Of a DNA stretch of 5,027 nt, positions 1 through 5,027 are shown piece after piece. The notes beneath the pieces were generated by a model. That model was not told the DNA's origin and did no database searches. It saw only the letters and a program-made list of their open reading frames with translations. The position numbers and the translations under genes are program-made. The stretch is from Thiobacillus sp. UBA3361. GTDB taxonomy: Bacteria > Pseudomonadota > Gammaproteobacteria > Burkholderiales > Thiobacillaceae. The DNA lies in contig DEQR01000044.1 of the NCBI GenBank assembly GCA_002360535.1, forward strand, positions 1-5,027, read 5' to 3'. Within the stretch, counting starts at the first letter, position 1, and every line of letters starts with the position of its first letter.

Positions 1-22
1 GCTCAAATTTTTCCTTGGCCAT
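1..22 (-). CDS. tuf: Elongation factor Tu, N-terminal 7 codons only (partial)
   Basis: EF-Tu is the GTPase that brings aminoacyl-tRNA to the ribosomal A site. Only the first seven codons lie in the window; they read MAKEKFE, the usual opening of proteobacterial EF-Tu, and the gene continues past the left edge. The ATG is at 20-22 and follows fusA by 23 bases, in the classic fusA-tuf order, with a Shine-Dalgarno-like TGAGG upstream. Identification rests on this short match plus position. The GTP-binding motifs are outside the window, so intactness cannot be judged. Confidence 0.88.
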
Positions 23-30
23 TTCGCTTA

Positions 31-36
31 ACCTCA
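31..36 (-). promoter_or_regulatory. Ribosome binding site of tuf
   Basis: On the minus strand a TTGAGGTT stretch contains the GAGG core at 32-35, nine bases before the ATG at 20-22. It lies wholly in the 23-base fusA-tuf gap, so tuf has its own initiation site rather than depending only on translational coupling to fusA. It supports the partial tuf start. I saw no convincing separate tuf promoter in the last hundred bases of fusA. Confidence 0.65.
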
Positions 37-45
37 ATCAAACAA

Positions 46-2139
46 TCACTTTTTACTGTTGATCACGGCGTCCGCGACGTTCTTGGGCGCCTCTGAATAG
101 TGCTTGAATTCCATGGTATAGGTGGCACGACCCTGAGACATGGAACGCAGATCGGTGGAGTAGCCGAACATCTCGGCCAGCGGCACCTCGGCCTTGATGG
201 ACTTGCCGGCGGGCAGATCGTCCATGCCCTGGATGATGCCGCGGCGGCGGTTCAGATCGCCCATGACGTCGCCCATGTAGTCCTCGGGGGTCTCGACCTC
301 CACGGCCATCATGGGCTCCAGCAACGCCGGGCTGGCCTTGCGCATGCCATCCTTGAAACCCAGGATGGCGGCCATCTTGAAGGCCGTCTCCGAGGAGTCC
401 ACCTCGTGGTAGGAACCGTCGAACAGGGTGACCTTCACGTCCACTACCGGGAAGCCTGCCAGCACGCCATTATTGAGGGCATCCCGGAGGCCTTTGTCCA
501 CCGCGGGGATGAATTCGCGGGGCACGGTGCCGCCCTTGATGGCATCCACGAACTCGTAGCCCTTGCCGGGTTCGTTGGGCTCCAATTTGAGCCACACATG
601 GCCATACTGGCCCTTGCCGCCCGACTGCTTGACGAACTTGCCTTCCTGCTCCACGGACTTCTTGATGGCCTCGCGATAGGCCACCTGGGGGGCACCCACG
701 TTGGCCTCGACGCTGAATTCCCGCTTCATGCGGTCCACCAGGATCTCCAGGTGCAGCTCACCCATACCGGAGATGATGGTCTGCCCGGACTCCTCGTCAG
801 TGCGCACGCGGAAGGAGGGGTCTTCCTGAGCCAGACGGTTCAGGGCCAGGCCCATCTTCTCCTGGTCGGCCTTGGTCTTGGGTTCCACCGCCACGTGAAT
901 GACGGGCTCGGGGAAGATCATGCGTTCCAGGATGATGGGCTTGTCCAGCGCGCTCAGGGTGTCGCCGGTGGTGGCATCCTTAAGGCCCACGGCCGCGGCG
1001 ATGTCGCCGGCGCGCACTTCCTTGATCTCTTCCCGGTTGTTGGCGTGCATCTGTAGGATGCGACCCAGGCGCTCCTTCTTGCCCTTGACGGTGTTGTAGA
1101 TACTGTCGCCGGTGTTGACCGTGCCGGAATAGACGCGGAAGAAGGTCAACTGGCCCACGTAGGGGTCGGTCATGATCTTGAAGGCCAGGGCGGAGAACGG
1201 CTCGCTGTCGTCCGCCTTGCGCTCGGCCTCGCCGCCGTCTTCCAACTCACCCTTGACGGGCGGGATATCCACCGGCGAGGGCATATAGTCGATGACCGCG
1301 TCCAGCATGGCCTGCACGCCCTTATTCTTGAAAGCGGAGCCGCACATCATGGGAACGATCTCGCCGGCGATGGTGCGGGTGCGCAGGGCCAGCTTGACCT
1401 CCGCCTCGGACAGGTCGCCCTCTTCAAGGTACTTGTTCATCAGCTCTTCGGTGGCCTCGGCGGCGGACTCCACCATCTTTTCCCGCCACTCCTTACAGGT
1501 CGCCAACAGTTCAGCCGGGATGTCGCCGTACTCGAACTTCATGCCCTGGGAGGCCTCGTCCCAGACAATGGCCTTCATCTTCACCAGATCAACCACGCCC
1601 TGGAACTTGTCCTCGGCGCCGATGGGCACCTGGATGGGCACGGGGTTGGCCTTCAGGCGTGTGCGCATCTGTTCATAGACGCGGAAGAAGTTGGCACCCT
1701 GGCGGTCCATCTTGTTGACGAAGGCCAGACGGGGCACGCCGTATTTGTTGGCCTGGCGCCACACGGTCTCAGACTGGGGCTGCACACCACCCACGGCGCA
1801 ATACACCATGCAAGCGCCGTCCAGCACGCGCATGGAGCGCTCCACCTCGATGGTGAAGTCCACGTGGCCAGGGGTGTCGATGATGTTGACGCGGTGCTCG
1901 GGCAGGGACAGGTCCATACCCTTCCAAAAACAGGTGGTGGCCGCGGAGGTGATGGTGATACCCCGCTCCTGCTCTTGCTCCATCCAGTCCATGGTGGCGG
2001 CGCCGTCGTGCACCTCGCCGATCTTGTGGTTCACCCCGGTGTAGAACAGGATGCGCTCGGTGGTAGTCGTCTTGCCGGCGTCGATGTGCGCGGATATGCC
2101 GATATTGCGGTAGCGCTCGATGGGGGTAGTGCGTGCCAC
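46..2139 (-). CDS. fusA: Translation elongation factor G (EF-G)
   Basis: EF-G is the cytosolic GTPase that drives tRNA-mRNA translocation and, with ribosome recycling factor, splits post-termination ribosomes. The 697-residue product matches the family length (about 700). The G domain shows the P-loop AHIDAGKTT (17-25), switch I RGITIT (59-64), DTPGH (88-92) with the catalytic-type His92, NKMD (142-145) and GSAF (267-270). Domain II follows from about 310 and domain III from about 405. Domain IV (about 485-605) has SGGKGQYGHV (506-515) and a tip segment around His578; domain V contains RRRGIIQG (631-638). The start is GTG at 2137-2139: it gives the canonical MARTTP N-terminus, has an AAGGG eight bases upstream, and the next in-frame Met is residue 50, inside the G domain. 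It lies 17 bases after rpsG and 23 before tuf. Close similarity to E. coli EF-G and the str context make this canonical EF-G rather than EF-G2 or TetM-like protection proteins. Confidence 0.99.
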   Translation of the reverse strand: MARTTPIERYRNIGISAHIDAGKTTTTERILFYTGVNHKIGEVHDGAATMDWMEQEQERGITITSAATTCFWKGMDLSLPEHRVNIIDTPGHVDFTIEVERSMRVLDGACMVYCAVGGVQPQSETVWRQANKYGVPRLAFVNKMDRQGANFFRVYEQMRTRLKANPVPIQVPIGAEDKFQGVVDLVKMKAIVWDEASQGMKFEYGDIPAELLATCKEWREKMVESAAEATEELMNKYLEEGDLSEAEVKLALRTRTIAGEIVPMMCGSAFKNKGVQAMLDAVIDYMPSPVDIPPVKGELEDGGEAERKADDSEPFSALAFKIMTDPYVGQLTFFRVYSGTVNTGDSIYNTVKGKKERLGRILQMHANNREEIKEVRAGDIAAAVGLKDATTGDTLSALDKPIILERMIFPEPVIHVAVEPKTKADQEKMGLALNRLAQEDPSFRVRTDEESGQTIISGMGELHLEILVDRMKREFSVEANVGAPQVAYREAIKKSVEQEGKFVKQSGGKGQYGHVWLKLEPNEPGKGYEFVDAIKGGTVPREFIPAVDKGLRDALNNGVLAGFPVVDVKVTLFDGSYHEVDSSETAFKMAAILGFKDGMRKASPALLEPMMAVEVETPEDYMGDVMGDLNRRRGIIQGMDDLPAGKSIKAEVPLAEMFGYSTDLRSMSQGRATYTMEFKHYSEAPKNVADAVINSKK

Positions 2140-2147
2140 GATGAAAT

Positions 2148-2152
2148 CCCTT
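2148..2152 (-). promoter_or_regulatory. Ribosome binding site of fusA (fixes the GTG start)
   Basis: On the minus strand AAGGG lies in the 17-base rpsG-fusA gap, eight bases before the GTG at 2137-2139. There is no ATG or TTG in frame nearby that would fit the conserved MARTTP N-terminus, so this site together with protein conservation decides the GTG start. The spacing from the rpsG stop is short enough for translational coupling. Confidence 0.7.
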
Positions 2153-2156
2153 TGCG

Positions 2157-2627
2157 TCAGAACCTGAAGTGAGAGAAGGCCTTATTGGCCTCGGCCATGC
2201 GGTGCACTTCGTCACGCTTCTTCATGGCGCCGCCGCGGCCCTCGGCCGCATCCAGCAACTCGCCGGCCAGACGCTGGCCCATGGACTTCTCGCCGCGCTT
2301 GCGGGCGGCATCCTTCAGCCAGCGCATGGCCAGCGCCATGCGACGGGAAGGACGCACCTCCACGGGCACCTGGTAGTTGGCACCGCCTACACGACGGGAT
2401 TTCACCTCGACAACGGGCTTGACATTGGCCAGAGCGGAAGAGAAGACCTCTACGGGATCCTTGCCACTTTTTTTATTGATCTGATCGAAGGCACCGTAAA
2501 CGATGCTCTCGGCCACGGACTTCTTGCCGCTGTGCATAATCACGTTGACGAATTTGGCCACGTCCTGGTTGCCGAACTTGGGATCGGGCAGGATGTTGCG
2601 CTTGGGGACTTCGCGACGTCTTGGCAT
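2157..2627 (-). CDS. rpsG: 30S ribosomal protein S7
   Basis: S7 is a primary 16S rRNA-binding protein that nucleates assembly of the 30S head and lines the E-site mRNA exit channel. The 156-residue product has the usual bacterial length; E. coli K-12 has a longer 179-residue form. The family signature lies in residues 15-40 (DPKFGNQDVAKFVNVIMHSG, then KKSVAE). The rRNA-contacting beta-hairpin segment RRVGGANYQVPVEVRPSRR spans 78-96, and the C-terminus is HRMAEANKAFSHFRF. The ATG at 2625-2627 gives the normal MPRRR start and has a GGAG (2635-2638) seven bases upstream. It follows rpsL by 25 bases and precedes fusA by 17. In E. coli S7 represses its own operon by binding a roughly 100-nt rpsL-rpsG spacer; that spacer is missing here, so any autoregulation must use another site. 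Confidence 0.99.
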   Translation of the reverse strand: MPRRREVPKRNILPDPKFGNQDVAKFVNVIMHSGKKSVAESIVYGAFDQINKKSGKDPVEVFSSALANVKPVVEVKSRRVGGANYQVPVEVRPSRRMALAMRWLKDAARKRGEKSMGQRLAGELLDAAEGRGGAMKKRDEVHRMAEANKAFSHFRF

Positions 2628-2652
2628 TTTCTATCTCCGAATTGCGCGCGGC

Positions 2653-3033
2653 TTACTTGCCGGCTTTGGGCCGCTTGGCACCGTACTTGGAGCGGGACTG
2701 CTTGCGGTCTTTCACCCCCTGGGTATCCAGGCTGCCGCGCACGATGTGGTAGCGCACGCCGGGCAAATCCTTGACCCGGCCGCCACGCACCAGCACCACC
2801 GAGTGCTCCTGGAGGTTGTGGCCTTCGCCGCCGATGTAGCCGATCACCTCGAATCCGTTGGAAAGCCGCACCTTGGCGACCTTGCGCAACGCGGAGTTGG
2901 GCTTCTTGGGGGTGGTGGTATAGACGCGAGTGCACACGCCGCGCTTCTGCGGGCAGGCCTCCATGGCCGGCACCTTGCTTTTGTCCTGCGGAGCCTGACG
3001 CGGCTTCCGCACCAACTGGTTGATGGTTGGCAT
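2653..3033 (-). CDS. rpsL: 30S ribosomal protein S12
   Basis: S12 sits at the subunit interface beside the decoding centre and controls tRNA selection accuracy. The 126-residue product matches the family length. The signature CPQKRGVCTRVYTTTPKKPN covers residues 27-46, and GGEGHNLQEHSVVLVRGGRVKDLPGVRYH covers 68-96. Counting the initiator Met, Lys43 and Lys88 (Lys42 and Lys87 in the resistance literature) are both present, so this allele has the streptomycin-sensitive residues. Asp89, the residue that RimO methylthiolates in E. coli, is also conserved. The start is ATG at 3031-3033, giving the typical MPTINQLVRKPR. It is the first gene of the str cluster, 114 bases after rpoC, and follows a near-consensus promoter. 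The N-terminal loop (residues 13-20) differs from E. coli, as is common between groups. Confidence 0.99.
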   Translation of the reverse strand: MPTINQLVRKPRQAPQDKSKVPAMEACPQKRGVCTRVYTTTPKKPNSALRKVAKVRLSNGFEVIGYIGGEGHNLQEHSVVLVRGGRVKDLPGVRYHIVRGSLDTQGVKDRKQSRSKYGAKRPKAGK

Positions 3034-3041
3034 CGAATGCT

Positions 3042-3046
3042 ATCCC
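3042..3046 (-). promoter_or_regulatory. Weak ribosome binding site of rpsL
   Basis: The best Shine-Dalgarno match before rpsL is GGGAT on the minus strand, its GGG at 3044-3046, ten bases from the ATG. This is weak for a highly expressed ribosomal protein gene and weaker than the rpsG or tuf sites. S12 initiation may rely on leader structure or ribosomal protein S1, but that is inference. Confidence 0.45.
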
Positions 3047-3056
3047 GACAAGTTAC

Positions 3057-3074
3057 GGTTCCATTTCCGGAACC
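3057..3074 (-). promoter_or_regulatory. Small hairpin in the rpsL leader, GAAA loop
   Basis: On the minus strand GGTTCC (3074-3069) and GGAACC (3062-3057) are perfect inverted repeats separated by six bases. With a G-U pair closing the stem, the RNA would form seven pairs capped by GAAA, a GNRA-type tetraloop. It ends 23 bases before the rpsL start codon. It could shape access to the start or bind a protein. The stem is short and no homologous sequence was compared, so function is unproven. Confidence 0.4.
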
Positions 3075-3076
3075 CG

Positions 3077-3107
3077 AAAACACAGCCCGCGGTCTCGCCG
3101 CGGGCTG
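3077..3107 (-). terminator. Strong GC-rich hairpin with T-rich tail: rpoC terminator or str leader attenuator
   Basis: On the minus strand a perfect 10-bp stem pairs CAGCCCGCGG (3107-3098) with CCGCGGGCTG (3092-3083) around a five-base loop, followed by TGTTTT (3082-3077). This is the form of an intrinsic terminator, though the T run is short and broken by a G. It lies 41 bases after the rpoC stop codon, so it can end rpoBC transcripts. It also lies downstream of the predicted str promoter, where it would begin about ten bases into that transcript and might instead act as a 5' stabilising structure or attenuator. Confidence 0.6.
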
Positions 3108-3122
3108 CTGAAAAGACCGAGG

Positions 3123-3151
3123 ATTCTATTGGCGGCCCATGGGCCTGTCAA
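3123..3151 (-). promoter_or_regulatory. Sigma70-type promoter of the str operon
   Basis: On the minus strand a perfect -35 box TTGACA (3151-3146) and a -10 box TAGAAT (3128-3123, five of six matches to TATAAT) are separated by exactly 17 bases, the optimal spacing. The start of transcription should be near 3116-3117, giving a leader of roughly 83 bases before rpsL. The -35 box overlaps the rpoC stop codon (3148-3150). The discriminator just after the -10 box is CCTCGG; GC-rich discriminators are a known feature of ribosomal promoters inhibited by ppGpp and DksA, so stringent control is plausible but inferred. Confidence 0.78.
3134..3145. repeat. 12-bp perfect palindrome in the promoter spacer
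   Basis: GGCCCATGGGCC reads the same on both strands and fills 12 of the 17 bases between the -35 and -10 boxes, directly abutting the -35 box. The position would suit an operator for a dimeric regulator, but GC-rich sequence makes short palindromes fairly common and no regulator is indicated. Confidence 0.4.
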
Positions 3152-5027
3152 GGATTATCCTCACCCGTACCGTGCTCCGCCATCGCCTCGTCGGAAGTGT
3201 CCGCGAAGAACAATTCCTCCTCGGACTCCTCCTCGGCCAGCCGGCGGCGGGTGCGGTGGTAGGCCAGGCCGGTGCCGGCGGGAATCAGCCGGCCGACGAT
3301 GACGTTTTCCTTCAGGCCGCGCAGGTCGTCCTTCTTGGCCATGATGGCGGCCTCGGTCAGCACCCGTGTGGTCTCCTGGAAGGAGGCGGCGGAGATGAAC
3401 GAATCGGTTGACAACGAGGCCTTGGTGATACCCAGGAGGATATTGTCGTAGCCGGCCGGCTGCTTACCCTCGGCAACCACACGGTCATTTTCCTCCAGCA
3501 TATCGGAACGCTCGACCTGCTCCCCCGGAATGAACCGGGTGTCGCCCGGATCCACCACGTTGACGCGACGCAGCATCTGGCGCACGACGACCTCGATGTG
3601 CTTATCGTTGATCTTCACGCCCTGCAGGCGATAAACGTCCTGTACCTCGTCGATGATGTAGCGGGCCAGGGCCTCGACGCCGCGCATGCGCAGGATGTCG
3701 TGGGGATCGGCCGGTCCATCGACGATGGCCTCGCCTTTGTTGACCACCTGCCCGTCATGCACCGTGACGTGCTTGTCCTTGGTAATGAGGTATTCGTGCG
3801 CCACGCCGTCGAAGTCGGTGATCACCAGGCGCTGCTTGCCCTTGGTGTCCTTGCCGAAGGAGGCGGTACCGGTAACTTCGGCCAGCATGCCGGCATCCTT
3901 GGGCGAACGGGCCTCGAACAGTTCCGCGACGCGGGGCAAACCGCCGGTGATGTCGCGGGTCTTGGAGGTTTCCTGCGGGATGCGGGCAAGCACGTCGCCG
4001 ACGCCCACGTCCTGGCCGTCCTTCACGGTGATGATGGAGCCCACCTGGAAGGTGATGCTCACCGCGTGGTCGCTGCCGGCGATCTTGACCTCGGAGCCGT
4101 CGTCCGCCATCAGCTTGACCTGCGGGCGCAGCCCCTTGCCGGCGCTGGTGCCGCGGCGCTTGGGATCGATGACGATCAGGGTGGACAGTCCGGTGATCTC
4201 GTCAATCTGCTTGGCGACGGTGACACCTTCCTCGACGTTGTCGAATTTCACCCGGCCGGCGTATTCGGTAATGATCGGACGGGTATGCGGGTCCCAGGTG
4301 GCCAGCACGGTGCCCGCCTTGATGCCCTGGCCGTCCATGACCGCCAAAGTGGCGCCGTAAGGCACCTTGTGGCGCTCGCGTTCCCGGTTGCTTTCGTCCA
4401 CCAGCAGGACCTCGCCGTTGCGGGAGATGACGATCTGCTCGCCGCGGGCGCTGGTGACGTAGCGCATGGAAGGCTCGAAGCGCACCGTGCCGGCGGACTT
4501 GCATTCCACCTGGCTGGCGGAGGCGGCACGGGAGGCCGCGCCGCCGATGTGGAAGGTGCGCATGGTCAGCTGGGTGCCGGGCTCGCCGATGGACTGGGCG
4601 GCGATGACGCCTACCGCCTCCCCGGAGTTCACCAGGTGGCCGCGGCCCAGGTCGCGGCCGTAGCACTTGGCGCACAGGCCCCAACGGGTGTCGCAGGTGA
4701 GCGGGGTACGCACCTTGACCTCGTCGATGCCCAACTGCTCGATCTTATCGACGGCGTGTTCGTCCAGCAGGGTGCCGGCATCAATGGCGGTCTCGCCGGT
4801 ATCCGGATTCACCACGTCCACCGCCGCCACCCGGCCGAGGATGCGCTCGCGCAGGGCCTCCACCACATCGCCGCCTTCCACCAGGGCCTTCATGACCATG
4901 CCGTTGGTGGTGCCGCAATCGTCCTCGGTGATCACCAGGTCCTGGGTCACATCCACCAGACGGCGGGTCAGGTAGCCGGAGTTGGCGGTCTTCAGGGCGG
5001 TATCCGCCAGGCCCTTGCGGGCGCCGT
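3148..5027 (-). CDS. rpoC: DNA-directed RNA polymerase subunit beta', C-terminal 625 residues (partial)
   Basis: Beta' forms the active-site cleft of RNA polymerase with beta. The window holds the final 625 complete codons; the gene enters from the right edge in frame (GARKGLADTALKTANSGYL), so no start is present and Val at 4954-4956 is internal. By my recollection of E. coli numbering this is about residue 779 to the end (E. coli 1407; about 1400 predicted here). The second zinc site is complete: Cys codons at 4915-4917, 4693-4695, 4672-4674 and 4663-4665 give the same spacing as Cys814, 888, 895 and 898. The trigger loop SIGEPGTQLTMRTFHIGGAA holds the residues equivalent to Met932, Arg933 and His936. 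The SI3 insertion follows (about 3967-4530), then DITGGLPRVAELFEARSPK, the conserved C-terminal core (RYIIDEVQDVYRLQGVKIND, FISAASFQETTRVLTEAA, GLKENVIVGRLIPAGTG), and an acidic tail ending GEDNP. TGA at 3148-3150 overlaps the str promoter. Confidence 0.99.
   Translation of the reverse strand, partial: GARKGLADTALKTANSGYLTRRLVDVTQDLVITEDDCGTTNGMVMKALVEGGDVVEALRERILGRVAAVDVVNPDTGETAIDAGTLLDEHAVDKIEQLGIDEVKVRTPLTCDTRWGLCAKCYGRDLGRGHLVNSGEAVGVIAAQSIGEPGTQLTMRTFHIGGAASRAASASQVECKSAGTVRFEPSMRYVTSARGEQIVISRNGEVLLVDESNRERERHKVPYGATLAVMDGQGIKAGTVLATWDPHTRPIITEYAGRVKFDNVEEGVTVAKQIDEITGLSTLIVIDPKRRGTSAGKGLRPQVKLMADDGSEVKIAGSDHAVSITFQVGSIITVKDGQDVGVGDVLARIPQETSKTRDITGGLPRVAELFEARSPKDAGMLAEVTGTASFGKDTKGKQRLVITDFDGVAHEYLITKDKHVTVHDGQVVNKGEAIVDGPADPHDILRMRGVEALARYIIDEVQDVYRLQGVKINDKHIEVVVRQMLRRVNVVDPGDTRFIPGEQVERSDMLEENDRVVAEGKQPAGYDNILLGITKASLSTDSFISAASFQETTRVLTEAAIMAKKDDLRGLKENVIVGRLIPAGTGLAYHRTRRRLAEEESEEELFFADTSDEAMAEHGTGEDNP

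Noticed and set aside
23..130. Possible internal tuf promoter at the 3' end of fusA
   Set aside because: E. coli has tuf promoters inside fusA, so I looked for one, but found no pair of -35 and -10 boxes with good matches and 16-18 base spacing here.
100..1056. Long plus-strand reading frame (318 codons) opposite fusA
   Set aside because: It lies entirely antisense to an unmistakable EF-G. Its His-, Gly- and Leu-rich composition is what the complement of GC-biased codons produces, and no domain is recognisable.
2169..3111. Overlapping plus-strand frames opposite rpsG and rpsL (about 200 codons each)
   Set aside because: They mirror highly conserved ribosomal protein genes, have low-complexity composition and run through the regulatory gap without any sign of their own promoter or ribosome binding site.
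3686..4360. Plus-strand frame of 224 codons opposite rpoC
   Set aside because: It is antisense to the conserved C-terminal half of beta', is rich in Ser, Pro and Thr as expected for a shadow frame, and resembles no known protein.
4954..4956. Possible GTG start of a shorter rpoC or separate gene
   Set aside because: The frame stays open to the right edge and upstream codons encode the conserved beta' segment GARKGLADTALKTANSGYLTRR, so this is an internal valine.
1..5027. A novel defence, mobile or biosynthetic system
   Set aside because: All coding space is taken by five universal transcription and translation genes in a common order; no repeats, integrase, tRNA or foreign-looking gene is present.

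Overview
This window is a segment of the bacterial RNA-polymerase/str region, read entirely on the minus strand. In transcription order (high to low coordinates) it holds the 3' part of rpoC (RNA polymerase beta'), a 114-base regulatory gap, rpsL (S12), rpsG (S7), fusA (EF-G) and the first seven codons of tuf (EF-Tu), which runs off the left edge. Every gene is intact within the window. No gap exceeds 114 bases, and I see no mobile element, CRISPR array, tRNA or rRNA.

The organism looks like a GC-rich gammaproteobacterium. EF-G and RpoC closely follow the Escherichia coli proteins as I remember them. RpoC has the large trigger-loop insertion (SI3) and a zinc-site cysteine spacing identical to E. 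coli. rpoC directly precedes rpsL, as in many proteobacteria but unlike E. coli, where the rpoBC and str operons are far apart. I cannot name a genus; a free-living group such as the Chromatiales is only a guess.

Region by region: 3148-5027 is rpoC. The gap 3034-3147 carries a near-consensus sigma70-type promoter whose -35 box overlaps the rpoC stop codon. Its spacer contains a perfect 12-bp palindrome. Downstream come a strong GC-rich hairpin followed by a short T-rich run, a second small hairpin, and a weak Shine-Dalgarno sequence before rpsL. Positions 2653-3033 are rpsL, 2157-2627 rpsG, 46-2139 fusA (GTG start) and 1-22 the start of tuf. Gaps inside the str operon are only 25, 17 and 23 bases, which fits one polycistronic mRNA.

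The genes work together in gene expression: beta' is the catalytic partner in transcription, S12 and S7 build the decoding centre and head of the 30S subunit, EF-G moves the ribosome along mRNA, and EF-Tu delivers aminoacyl-tRNA. I find no undescribed system here. What deserves a second look is regulatory: the compact rpoC-rpsL junction, and the absence of the long rpsL-rpsG spacer that E. coli uses for S7 autoregulation.
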